64,000 bases of DNA from Adiantum capillus-veneris (lineage: Eukaryota; Streptophyta; Polypodiopsida; Polypodiales; Pteridaceae): the NCBI GenBank assembly GCA_014529385.2, contig CM043953.1, positions 114,201,049 through 114,265,048 on the forward strand, written 5' to 3'. The translations under genes and the position numbers were made by a program. A model generated the notes under the pieces. The model was not told the origin of the DNA. It did not search any database and saw nothing but the letters and a program-made list of their open reading frames with translations. Shown here piece after piece: positions 11,333-21,319 of this stretch. Within the stretch, counting starts at the first letter, position 1, and each line of letters begins with the position of its first letter.

Positions 11333-14003
11333 CACTCTCACGCCGATTGCTCCTCAGAGGGCCTACCAAGCGAGTTACCATATGCTCGTCCTGAAGATCA
11401 TACCATTGATCTGATACCTGGAAGCGAACCACCGAATCGGCCACCTTACCGTGTGAGGCGAGCACAGAATGACGAGATTATGAACCAAGTGAAAGACCTC
11501 TTGGAAAAGGGTCTTGTCCAGCCTAGTACTTCACCATATTGCTCTCCAGTGTTGTTGGTTTTGAAGAAAGACGGATCTTGGAGAATGTGCATCGATTATA
11601 GAGCTTTCAACAAAATCACCATCAAGAACAGATTTTCGATTCCTAGGATCGATGATATACTCGACAGGTTACAGGGATCCTCATGCTTTAGCAGGATTGA
11701 CCTGAAGAGTGGATATCATTAGATCCGAATCGCGCTGGGAGACGTCTACAAGATAGCCTTCCGGACTACTTTTGGGTTATTTGAGTTTTTGGTGATGCCT
11801 TTTGGCTTAACCAATGCTCCTGCGACATTTAACCGGATGATGGACATGATTTTTCGAGAGTACAAGCTATTTGTTGGCACTTTCTTTGACGACATCATTG
11901 TTTTCTCCAAGAATGAGGCTGAACATAGAGATCATCTGCTTCAGGTCTTTCAGGCATTACGATATCACAAGTGAGTGATTAATGCAAAGAAAAGTGAATT
12001 TTTCCTACCAGAGATACACTTTTTGGGACACATTGTCTCAGCAGCAGGTGTGCAAATGGAACCGGCCAAGTTAGAGACTATCCGTGATTGGCCCGATTTG
12101 AAGAATGCCCATGAAGTTAGAAGCTTCTTGGGACTGTGTTCTACTACAGGCGGTTCATACGAAAGTTTGAGGTTGCTTCCCCTTTGCATATCTTGACATA
12201 GAAAGGAGTCCCTTTCTCGTGGGGATCCACAGAGGTAACTGCCTTTCAGACATTGAAAGAAAAATTGACTATAGGACTTGTTTCGACTTTGCCGGACTTG
12301 CAGAAGTCATTTGAAGTATATTATGATGCTTGTGGTCGTAGTCTGGGTGCGGTCTTAATGCAAGAATGCCATGTCATTGCTTACGAGAGCCGATTGTTCT
12401 CAAGGCCGGAGATGACAGCACAGATTTATGAGAAAGAGCTTTTGGCGGTTATCCACGCTCTTACTTAGTGCCGGCATTACCTACTTGGAGCGGATTTTAC
12501 TGTCTTTACAGACCATCAGAGTTTGTGCTACTTCTTGTCACAGAAGTAGCTTTCGGAAAAGCAGATGCGGTGGGCGAACATCTTGTCACAGTTTCACTTC
12601 CAGATTGTCCACATGCATGGACAGAAGAATGTGGTGGCAGATGCTTTGTCTCGGAAGCCGTTGGTTCTGGCTATTTCCGCGATACATCAGAGGAGGGTCG
12701 AGATATGGTCGACCAATATGCCACAGATATAGATTTTGTAGATATTTTCACACTGATACGGGATGGGGAGACAGTTGCTACCACCATGAAGGGGGTAGAG
12801 AGATACTTTTTTTGGCCGAGACTCAAAAAGGATGTGGAAGAGTTTGTTCGCAGTTGCTTAGTATACCGGCAGGTCAAGTTTGACAGGCATAAGGCATAGG
12901 GATTATTACATTCTTTATCCATATCCACCCGCCCCTGGGAAAGTATTGCAATGGATTTCATTTTTGATCTCCCGAGAACACAGAGTGGTCACGATGGTAT
13001 CTGGACTGTTATTGACAGATTTAGCAAACAGGCTCATTTCATTCCAGTGAAGAAATCAGTCAAGCGGGATCACTTAGCGAGACTGTTTGTGGCCCAGATC
13101 TTCAGATTGCATGGCATGCCTGAGACGATTGTCTCCGACAGAGACCCCAGATTTACGAGTTTGTTTTGGAAGGCAATTTGGGAGAACATTGGCACGTGGT
13201 TGCAGTTCTCTTCATCGTTCCACCTGCAGACTGATGGGCAATCTGAGATTGCAAATTCATTGGTTCTAGATTTATTGAAGTCTTATATCTTGGATTAGAA
13301 GACTCAATGGGAAAAGTACCTACCTTTGGTGGAATTTGCCTACAATAACACGATACACTCTTTGACGGGGAAGGCGCCATTTGAGATTGTTGAAGGTGCT
13401 ACGAAGGTTCCACCCTTCCTAAGCACGAAAGATAAGATTTTTGAAGCGGATGAATATACGTGAGACTTAGATACGACTTTTGCCAAGGTTCGCGAGACTT
13501 TGTAGAAGTCTCAAGAACGACAGAAAAAATGCAGCGGATTGCCATCGTCGCGACTTGAAATTGAAGGAGGATGATTGGGTGCTCTTACGTTTTGAGAAGG
13601 CACGCCTAAGAAAGAAAAAGGGAAAGGAGACGCTTTTTCCAAAGCTTAGTATGCGATACTACGGACCTTTCCAGATCACTGAAAAGATAAATGATGTCTC
13701 CTTCCGATTCAAACTGCCAGATACTTGAAGGATTCACAATGCATTGCATGTGAGTCTCTTGAAACCTTTTAAGGGTGATGTGCCTGATGATGGGGAGCCT
13801 GATGAGCAAGCAAACGAGGAGATCCTTGTTCCTGAACATTTTTGGCACATAAGGATATGAAGAATAAAGGTAAAGTCCGAAGGCGGTTCTTGGTTAAGTT
13901 CAAGAACTATCCTGCATTGGATGCGAAGTGGATGGAGGAGGAGGACCTAGTAGATACTCCTCAGATTGTGAAACTTTACCTCGATGCTTTTGGTTTAGCA
14001 TAG
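11333..14003 (+). pseudogene. pol region (RT, RNase H, integrase, chromodomain) of element 2
   Basis: RT begins after the solo LTR ([19 protein letters not shown]) and carries [10 protein letters not shown], then a TAG at 11720-11722 where element 1 has Gln, and the FFDDIIVFS active site near 11886. A TGA near 11972 and a frameshift near 12150 follow. RNase H (YYDACGRSLGAVL; YEKELLAVIHAL) is broken by a TAG at 12466-12468 where element 1 has Trp. The integrase keeps parts of its zinc finger, MDFIFDLP, SDRDPRFTS (second Asp) and FHLQTDGQSEIAN (Glu), with TAG codons near 12897, 13299 and 13503. The tail (13730-14000) reads GKVRRRFLVKFKNYP then WMEEEDL, a chromodomain-like end that would direct insertion to chromatin. 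Confidence 0.85.
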
Positions 14004-14543
14004 TCTACTCCAAATGGAACCCAGAATTCAGCTTGGCCAGAGATCTGGTGCAGTGGGATGCACAAGAGGGGAGTCACTCCGCTCCTTTGTCAACAGATGC
14101 CTTGATTTAGATACTAGTCACTGATATCTCTTTGAGCTTCAGGGAGATTGAAAGCTGACAGTATTCTGCTGTATGACTTTATGAAATGGAATTCCTGATT
14201 ATGATACTGATTTGTTCTTGACTTCTTTTCAATGCAGGAACTGATAGACGAAATGACTGCAGTATTTTGGTCTGATTGATCTCGAATAGACATGGTTGCA
14301 ATAGGGGTTAGTCAATCGGACATCGATGAGGTCCCGATTGGATCTAGATGCGATTGCTAGCTACATTGCTGATAAATCATGGTCTAAGATCCGAATGAAT
14401 GTTGAATGTCATGTGATGTGAATGTCGATTGGTACATGTGCTAGATGTGTGTTCCTAGTATGTTCGTACTAATAGTCAGTGTCTGCTAGGACGGTTTATG
14501 GCTTCTGTCGGTTTTGCAGGGTAATCGAGGGTGATTACAATGC

Positions 14544-14559
14544 TTTCAAGAGGGGGGTA
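14544..14559 (+). other. Polypurine tract of element 2
   Basis: TTTCAAGAGGGGGGTA lies directly before the 3' LTR. The related element C has TTTCAAGAGAGAGGTAA at the same place. Confidence 0.85.
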
Positions 14560-15202
14560 TGTCACAAAGTGATGACGTGGTTATCGAGAGCAGAAATTGC
14601 CAGAAACCCTAATTCCTGCAAACCCTAATTTTTGCCAAAAATCCTAATTTTTGGAAAACCTAACCCTAACTGTTGGCTGAAACCCTAAAGTGGCTGAAAC
14701 CCTAACCCTAACTGCTAAAATGCCACGTGGCTGCAGTACGGATGTTTCCGGATTTTTGCGGAGCTGAAAAAAAGCCCAGCTAGCGACGCAATTATCTGCT
14801 TTTCTCTACGCATGGGCCATGGAAGAGAGAAAAAACTGATTGCTTTATTTTTACTCTCCTGAGAGAGAGAGAGAGAGAATTTTTGCTTTTAACTCTGGAA
14901 GCTTTTGGGGCTCTGCTTTTGGGCATCCCTTGTAAACAAATAAATTGGTGGACTAGGGCTTACTCTACAGAGCATCTGGACGCAGAGTCTGAGAGTGAAA
15001 CCCTAACCGCTCTCTTGTACTTTGACATTGATTTAATACATAAAGAAATACCGAAAGGGGCGCCAGTCTTTGGGGCCAATATCTCTAGGCACGGAACTCC
15101 GCCGGGCCAATGCAAATCTATTGTGATCTGTGAATTGTTTTGAAGTGGTTATTTGGTGCTGTGGTGATTGATTCTTGACTTGGAGTGTCCAAGTGTGCTA
15201 CA
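14560..15202 (+). repeat. 3' LTR of element 2
   Basis: 643 bp from TGTCACAAAG to GTGCTACA. It matches the 5' LTR closely but has about 50 bp more in the AAACCCTAA-rich part (14600-14715). The difference suggests expansion or contraction of the telomere-like words after insertion. Confidence 0.93.
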
Positions 15203-15204
15203 CA

Positions 15205-15217
15205 TCCCCCCTTCTTG
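15205..15217 (-). other. Polypurine tract of element B
   Basis: The minus strand reads AAGAAGGGGGGA, the purine run that primes plus-strand synthesis beside the 3' LTR. It is now separated from that LTR by element 2. Confidence 0.7.
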
Positions 15218-16877
15218 AAAGAAAGTAATCGTCCGGGATTAGAGCATATCTGTAAAACAACTCAAGTTAGCTCAAAAATATTCCACGGGACATTCCGAGG
15301 CACAATCAACTTGCTATTTTTTTTTGTTAAGGAGTTGGCTTCTCCTTTCGGCTCTTTTGATCAAGGAATTGGCTTCTCCTTTCGTCCAGTTCGGAACTCT
15401 TGATATGCTGGCGTAGTAAAATTAGCCATCACACGCATACCGCAGTGATCTTCCACGGTTGTCTTGATGCACTAAAATTACATACCCATGCAATCTCATC
15501 CAGTTAGGAATATTCAATAGTTGGCACATCACAATGCAACACAAATGCTCACATATGAATGTTACAAGACATAGAAACAAAAAGTCGCCGATGAACATTC
15601 CTCCCGCAACACAAGGTTCGGGCCGGGAGATATTCAACGACTCCCTCACCACTCCTCCCGCATAACCCAAAAAGGTCCGGGCCAGGAGATATAGAGGCCT
15701 TTTACAACGAAACGTCCCCTAGACTGCAGCCTGCGTCGTTTGGAGGTGCTAAGAGTAACCACTGCTCAGACTTCTTAATACTCCTCCCGCATAACCATCC
15801 AGGTGCGGGCTGGGAGTCGCAACAACAATTATTTTACAAGCATACAACCAAACGCTCCCCAAGCATCGATATGCGTCGTTCGGAGGTTTTCTAGCATACA
15901 ACGGAATGCTCCCCAGACATTGGCTTGCGTCGTTTCCGAGGTTTTCAAACATACAATGAAACACTCCCCAAGCATCGGCCTGCGTCGTTCCGAGGTTCAA
16001 ACAATACCCATATAGTATTTCTCACTTCTCAACCCGGGAGTAAAATCAGCAATCATTGAAACTAGTATTAAAACCATAGTCAAACAATTCACATCGACAC
16101 CAAGACAGGTTTAAAACAGATAGCATCCATTTCAAACAAATTCCAAACAGGATTACCAAACAAGTTCTCAAACAGATTCTCAGACAAAATTTAAACTTAA
16201 AAAGCAATTTCGACATCTGTCGAGCTCGAAAAGTCAACTGACTTTCCATCCTGAAACTTGCACCAAAAATTAGGGTTAGGTTCCTTCTATGAGGTCGTAG
16301 CCCACCACAACATGGTCCATCGGCTCTTGGACAGATAGTGTTTCTCTGGCGGCGATGGTAGTCCGAAGACATAGCAATCACATTGGACCTCCAAGGTTAT
16401 CAGCTCGAGAAGAGACATCTACTGAGAGATGTTGAGAAATTTTCAAGATATAATCTGCTAGGGTTTCCATGGCAAGCATTTTAGGATACCCCACTCTGCC
16501 AGAAGTTGCACTCCGATGGAAGATGTCAGAAACCATATAACTTCGGACAAAAATTTTCTTCAAAGCTTGCCAAGTCCTTGGAAGTGTGCGGCTTGGTAGC
16601 TATAGACATCAATATCTGCATGGCACTGCTTTTGAGGAAAAACAGGGACCTGAAACAAATCTTGGATCCTTCTCTTGCAAGTGATCTTTTTTTTTGGGCT
16701 TATGCCGTGTAAGACATGAGTGGTGAAGACAGGAGCGTGCTCAATGCGCGATGAAGTATGGGTGGGAGTCGCTAATAAGTTTGAGATTGGGGCACGAAGA
16801 TTCTTCAAGTGATATTCCAATAGCTCTGTCTGCTCTTTTGTAGGACCGGTATGTTTGTAGAAAAGCACACGCTTGAT
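15218..16877 (-). other. Internal region of element B
   Basis: It holds no recognised retrotransposon domain. Just inside the primer site a minus-strand frame of about 100 residues runs to 16560 (IKRVLFYKHTGPTKEQTELL at its start) and then stops; I cannot assign it. From about 15700 to 16000 there are roughly four copies of a 55-bp unit with the core TGCGTCGTT-CGAGGTT, and three copies of a CTCCCGCA-AC ... GGGCCGGGAG motif between 15598 and 15815. Such repeats could be packaging or structural sequence. Confidence 0.55.
15700..16000. repeat. 55-bp degenerate tandem repeat inside element B
   Basis: Units near 15705, 15840, 15893 and 15948 share the order CATACAA-GAAA, CTCCCCAAGCAT-G and TGCGTCGTT-CGAGG. 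The last three are adjacent at about 54-55 bp. Divergence between units is visible, so the array is old. Confidence 0.65.
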
Positions 16878-16888
16878 GCTCGATACCA
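16878..16888 (-). other. Primer binding site of element B
   Basis: The minus strand reads TGGTATCGAGC, the initiator tRNA-Met site with one A missing. It fixes the orientation of element B. Confidence 0.7.
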
Positions 16889-16889
16889 T

Positions 16890-17491
16890 TGTCACAAGAC
16901 GGGCACCACGTGCCAATAGAAAAGAACAGACTGAACAAACTTTTAACACTTCAATAACAATTGAATTGAAAGGGGAAGACGACACACGACACGGAGTGGG
17001 GGAATTCCACCCCAGAGAGTATTGGCCCCAAACCTTGGCGTCCCTTTCGATATTTCTTTATATTGCATCAACTCAGTACAAGCCGGTATGCCAGACTCTA
17101 CACCTTCTCCAGGAAGCGTGCCAGACAATGAGCCCATGGCCTCATGTTCAAAGGCCCTAGGTCCCAAAAGCAGTTTACATGAAAAGCCTTCAAACTCAAA
17201 AGCTTCTGGTCCAAAAGCAATACTAAAAAGCTGCCAGCGTAAATCATGGAATACCGTATAGTCTGTCGCGTCAGCAGTCAGTGCAAAACGCGGAAATCCA
17301 TACAATTTGCCACGTCATCAGCCAATAGAAAATCCGGAGCGTTCGTACAGCTGCAACGTACGGGGTCCCCATAAGTTGGTAGGACTTCTTCTTCTGTTGT
17401 TGCTTGTTCTTCTTAGGGTTTAGGCCCCTCGGCCAGGATCTGCAAGTTGACTCCATTCTTCAGGGCTTTGACACGTCAGTAGTTTGTGACA
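16890..17491 (-). repeat. 5' LTR of element B
   Basis: On the minus strand it runs from TGTCACAAAC at 17491 to TTGTGACA at 16890, followed at once by the primer binding site. It shares the start TGTCACAAA and an R-U5-like block with the element 2 LTR. Confidence 0.82.
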
Positions 17492-17865
17492 CTAAGTTAG
17501 CAAAAAGGTACTATGGTCCCTTTCAGATTCTTAGGCCGATCAATGAGATGACCTATTAGCTCAAGTTGCCAAACCATTGGCTCATACACAATGCTTTCCA
17601 TGTGAGCCTACTAAAGCCTTACAAAGGAGAGCCACATCAAGAAGCAACCATTGAAGACCCATCGGAGATCGAGGACCAAGAAGAGGTGTTGCAGCCCGAG
17701 TCCATTCTCCGACATGAAGACAAGGTATTGAGAGGCAGTAAGACCATCCGACGATATTTTATCAAGTTTAAAAATTATCCTTTTGAAGATGCTAGATGGA
17801 TGCAAGGCATACAATTAAAGGATAACCTAAACCTTGTCAATGCTTACAATGATTTCCTAGAGTAA
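17492..17865 (+). pseudogene. Element C: gypsy integrase C-terminus and chromodomain
   Basis: The frame enters with LAKRYYGPFQIL, the conserved post-catalytic segment of gypsy integrase, has a TAG at about 17552 where the context suggests Gln, and continues through HNAFHVSLLKPYKG. It ends in a chromodomain-like tail (KTIRRYFIKFKNYP ... ARWM) with a TAA at 17863-17865. Everything upstream is cut off by the LTR of element B. Similarity to the tail of element 2 shows the same broad chromovirus group. Confidence 0.85.
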
Positions 17866-18219
17866 GCAAATGTAAATATGTATAAATGAGCAAAGTTTTT
17901 GTCTTATAAGACTCTCTTTTTCTTTATTGTGCACAAATGTTAATAAGTATGCATGCTTAGGATCATGTTTGTGGAGACGACGTCTCCTGAACACCAAGTA
18001 GAGCTTGTCACTCTACTATGGAAGATTGATACGGACTAATGTGCAGAGATGCTTGCGGCAGCTAAAGCTCTCAAGCACCAAGTGGACCAGTCATCCATTC
18101 TGGAACGGTGTCGTAAGGTAAAATAGGGATCCTCTACCCACTAGCAAACGGACTAATGACTAGGCTTTATGTTCTTTATCTCATAGTCGAGGACGACTAT
18201 GATTTCAAGAGAGAGGTAA
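17866..18219 (+). other. 3' untranslated region and polypurine tract of element C
   Basis: Between the chromodomain stop and the LTR no gene is seen. It ends CGAGGACGACTATGATTTCAAGA then GAGAGGTAA (polypurine tract about 18205-18219), the same layout as element 2 before its 3' LTR. Confidence 0.65.
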
Positions 18220-18464
18220 TGCCATAATAACTAATATCTAATTCTCCCGATTGATTTTCTCATGTTAAACTGATCATTTAATATGAGGAGGTACCACGGG
18301 AGTAAAAGCTAGAATATTGGTAAGGCTGTCAAACCGCTCTCAGCAGTGATCCAAAGGAGGAAAAATAGGGCTCCAAAGGGGGACAGTCTGCAAAAGAGCA
18401 ATGTGCATCTATAGAGCTTAAAAGACCTAAGGTTCAGCTCCATTAAGACTTCCATAGGCTAAGG
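18220..18464 (+). repeat. 3' LTR of element C, left part
   Basis: It starts TGCCATAATAACTAATATC directly after the polypurine tract. Element D interrupts it; the remainder resumes at 24789. The far end of this LTR could not be fixed. Confidence 0.6.
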
Positions 18465-20151
18465 TGCAGCGGAATGAATGTTTGAACTTTGCTCAAGATG
18501 ACTGCTCCGAACTGTGCTCAAAATTCCTTTCGTTCATATGGAAGGGAGAGCCTTCCGTTCTTAATGAGAGAGCGCAATGATCATAACAAAGGGAATGGAC
18601 ACTGTGCGTGCAAGTGTATGAGACTGAGAGATAGAGAGAGAAGAGAGATACGACACCAGAGACGTTGTAAAACCCTCCTCCGAAGGCCCCACTCGCGTCG
18701 GCGAGAGTAGTCTACTTATGATTGCACAAACTGGTACAAACTGAATGCATGTGACTGATGCAAGTCTAGGCTATGTCAGCGATGACGACGGGGATGGCGA
18801 AGCCGACCTAAGGGCTGAAACCTGCAATCTTTTATCTGCTGTCTAAAAACGCTATGCGCTGAAATCTGCTGTTGTCGAAAACGCTAAGGAAAACGCTGAT
18901 TCTGCTGGTCTTTAGGGCTGAAAATCTGCTGCTGTGTCGGGGTCAGAATGGCTATGAACAGAGGGCTGAAATGCACTTGCTGAAAATATCCAAAGGCTGA
19001 AAATCTGCAGCGCTTCTTGATGGGATGAAAAACGCTAGGCTGCCTGAAGCTTGGCGATGGGTTGCTGATGCAAACGCTATGTCCTGTGATGGCTATGCGG
19101 TGAAGATCTGATGCAAAACGCTAAGCCTGTGGTCTGCTGTCGCCGGAATCTGCAAAGCAAATCGCTGGCTGATCTGGTGATGAAAACGCTAGGTCTTGGC
19201 TTCTGCTCCAAAAACGCTAGGTCTCTTGGGGGGGTTTCTGTTTAGAAGGTGCCTGTTGAGCGTGGAGCTCTTGCTGCCTCTCCTGCCAATTAGTGCTAGT
19301 CTAGGTTTGCTTATATATAAACTTACTAAATTTGCCCTACTTACTTTCCAGCAAAAGTCACTTAAAAATAATAAGTGAAAAATGTCAAAAATAGGTAAAA
19401 TAGGGTAAATGTACTGGAAGACTCCCCTGAAGGATTCTGATGGATTCTAATGGGAATGCTTATGATCATGCTGTGTGCAACCAGAGGATATGCATCTACA
19501 CTAAGTCATTGGGTATGCACGGTTCTTGATGGGATGAAAAACGCTAGGCTGCCTGAAGCTTGGCGATGGGTTGGTGATGCAAACGCTATGTCCTGTGATG
19601 GCTATGCGGTGAAGATCTGATGCAAAACGCTAAGCTTGTGGTCTGCTGTCGCCGGAATCTGCAAAGCAAATCGCTGGCTGATCTGGTGATGAAAATGCTA
19701 GGTCTTGGCTTCTGCTCCAAAAACGCTAGGTCTCTTGGGGGGGTTTCTGTTGAGAAGGTGCCTGTTGAGCGTGGAGCTCTTGCTGCCTCTCCTGCCAATT
19801 AGTGCTAGTTTAGGTTTGCTTATATATAAACTTACTCAATTTGCCCTACCTACTTTCCAACAAATGTCACTTAAAAATAATAAGTGAAAAATATCAAAAA
19901 TAGGTAAAATAGGGTAAATGCACTGGAAGATTCCCCTGAAGGATTCTGATGGATTCTAATGGGAATGCTTATGATCATGTTGTTTGCAACCAGAGGATAT
20001 GCATCTACACTAAGTGATTGGGCATGCACGGTCTATGAATAGACTCACAAAAGTGCCAGATCACTTCTAATCTAGACTGACTTGACTGACTGAACCCTTG
20101 TCGTACTGTAGCTTGTCCACGGACACACAGGGTTGGATGTGTGATGTGACA
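18465..20151 (-). repeat. 3' LTR of element D with internal duplication
   Basis: 1687 bp against 1178 bp for the partner LTR. The excess is an exact-length tandem duplication of 509 bp (19014-19522 and 19523-20031). The LTR is rich in recurring words such as AAAACGCTAGG and GCTGAAA-TCTGCTG. The Gly/Leu-rich frames in it are not genes. Confidence 0.9.
19014..20031. repeat. 509-bp direct tandem duplication inside LTR D
   Basis: Both units begin TTCTTGATGGGATGAAAAACG and end near GGG-ATGCACGG. They differ at few positions by eye. The 5' LTR (from about 24153) has a single copy, so the event followed, or accompanied, insertion of this copy. Confidence 0.92.
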
Positions 20152-20163
20152 TCCCCTCCTTTT
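20152..20163 (-). other. Polypurine tract of element D
   Basis: Minus strand AAAAGGAGGGGA directly before the 3' LTR start TGTCAC. The stop codon of the preceding ORF overlaps its first bases. Confidence 0.8.
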
Positions 20164-21299
20164 CAAAGTAAGGTACTGGTACCGAACTGTATGGCGTCGA
20201 GGGAGATCGCCAATAGCATCCGGAATCCTGGAAGGGACTCTTCGCCGGCCCACTCGGATGTGTGGGTCGTGCGGTACTTGAACTTCAGAAAGGTCTGCAA
20301 TGCTTGCTTCTTTGGGCCGCGCCGAAAGCGACACAAAGTCTTCTGTGGCTCCTTCGATGCTTCAACTTCGTCTAGAGTCATGCTTCTTTCTTCTTCAAGA
20401 ATCTCCATGGCTGAAAATTCTTGAAACCACTTCCAACACAAAAACATGAACATACCCATTCCATGTAAAGTGAATGGAAAAAATCTCGTCTTCCTAAAAA
20501 ATTGTGCATGCAATGTAGATGAACAAAGAGATGGAGTGCCAAACCGTTCATCACACACTCGCAAACAATGAGATCGAATTGTGTCGTGCTTATCTAAATC
20601 AATCAAGTGTGGCAAAACCCAATGGAAATGCCCACTCTTGATGCTCATAGTTTCATGTGCTCTTTCTACAATTGTGTCGTGCCAAGGAAGAGACATAAAA
20701 TGTGACTTCCTTGAATGCATACATTTCAGCTTTTCATAAATAATCCGCATACATTCGTGCTCATCCATGAGTGAAACGTGCTCAACGTACAATATGTCAT
20801 GCCTAGGAAAAGGGATCACATTAAGACGCTGACTAAAATACAGGAAACGATCACGAGTGAAACACTCGAACAATGCGTGCGTATCAATCATGCGAACACA
20901 TAATACTTCCTGTAAGGGTTCTTTGGACCTAGGCTCGAGAGCCAAGATAGGTTCTTCCTGAAGGGGTTCTTTGGACCGAGGCTCGAGAGCTAAGATCGAT
21001 CCTTCGTGATTGATCGAATCTGCAACGAGGTTAGCTTCGCTAGAAAAAGCATCAACTAACTCACCATCCTTTTGAACAATCACGTCTTCTTCATGCAAAT
21101 TATCATGCTTGTGAGAAATCACATCTTGATCATGCAAATCATCATGCTCATCATTATCATCCAATTCATCATGCTCATCATTGTTAATGAAATCATCATC
21201 ATGCTTCTCATAATCATGCAAATCTTGTGTGTCATGCTTTGGAGAAGAAGAGACTGAGAGAGTCTCCTTCTCCTGAATCCTTTCAATCTTGTCCTGCAT
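20163..21299 (-). CDS. Unfamiliar 378-residue ORF replacing RT-RNase H-integrase in element D
   Basis: An uninterrupted frame follows protease where pol should be; one indel near 21320 separates it from the protease frame. Residues about 20-85 form an Asp/His/Glu-rich repeat (HDELDDNDEHDDLHDQD). Residues about 100-130 hold two copies of ILALEPRSKEPLQE. The middle is Cys/His/Phe rich, and near residue 300 is a hydrophobic stretch (GMGMFMFLCWKWF) that could span a membrane. The tail has a basic FRRGPKK patch and FLKFKYRT...SEW, faintly like a chromodomain. The TGA at 20163-20165 touches the polypurine tract. I see none of the catalytic motifs of RT, RNase H or integrase. Function is unknown. 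Confidence 0.6.
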   Translation of the reverse strand: MQDKIERIQEKETLSVSSSPKHDTQDLHDYEKHDDDFINNDEHDELDDNDEHDDLHDQDVISHKHDNLHEEDVIVQKDGELVDAFSSEANLVADSINHEGSILALEPRSKEPLQEEPILALEPRSKEPLQEVLCVRMIDTHALFECFTRDRFLYFSQRLNVIPFPRHDILYVEHVSLMDEHECMRIIYEKLKCMHSRKSHFMSLPWHDTIVERAHETMSIKSGHFHWVLPHLIDLDKHDTIRSHCLRVCDERFGTPSLCSSTLHAQFFRKTRFFPFTLHGMGMFMFLCWKWFQEFSAMEILEEERSMTLDEVEASKEPQKTLCRFRRGPKKQALQTFLKFKYRTTHTSEWAGEESLPGFRMLLAISLDAIQFGTSTLL

Positions 21300-21319
21300 A
21301 TTAGCAATAAGAGAGGGAG

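Larger units (their letters stand above)
7724..15207 (+). mobile_element. Ty3/gypsy chromovirus element 2 with CATCC target duplication
   Basis: The element itself spans 7729-15202 and is flanked by CATCC at 7724-7728 and 15203-15207. It has LTRs TGTCAC...TACA, a perfect initiator tRNA-Met primer site and a polypurine tract. Coding order is gag, protease, RT, RNase H, integrase and a chromodomain-like tail, which is the Ty3/gypsy chromovirus order. Multiple stops, frameshifts and a solo LTR inside pol show it is no longer autonomous. It sits precisely at the polypurine tract/LTR border of element B. Confidence 0.93.
7071..17491 (-). mobile_element. Element B: LTR retrotransposon without recognisable pol (LARD-like)
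   Basis: Two related LTRs (7071-7725 and 16890-17491) bracket an internal region. In minus-strand order there is a 5' LTR, a primer binding site (16878-16888), about 1.65 kb of internal sequence (16877-15218), a polypurine tract (15205-15217) and the 3' LTR. Element 2 is inserted between the last two. The internal region has no RT, RNase H or integrase motif, which fits a large retrotransposon derivative moved by another element's enzymes. The flanks TGTAC (7066-7070) and CTAAG (17492-17496) do not match as a target duplication. Either the left end was rearranged or the two LTRs come from different copies. Confidence 0.7.

Noticed and set aside
12300-13500. Reassigned genetic code (TAG as Gln)
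   Set aside because: The PPR gene and the copia RT-RNase H use Gln and stop codons normally, and other lesions such as frameshifts accompany the TAGs. Decay explains them better.
15700-16000. CRISPR-like array in element B
   Set aside because: Units are adjacent, diverged and lack unique spacers. The context is a plant retroelement.
17492-17496. CTAAG beside element B as its target duplication
   Set aside because: The left flank is TGTAC. The resemblance to the CTAAGG duplication of element D is coincidental.
19196-19887. Two identical 60-residue frames (MASAPKTLGLLGGF)
   Set aside because: They are the duplicated unit of the element D LTR, not a gene family.
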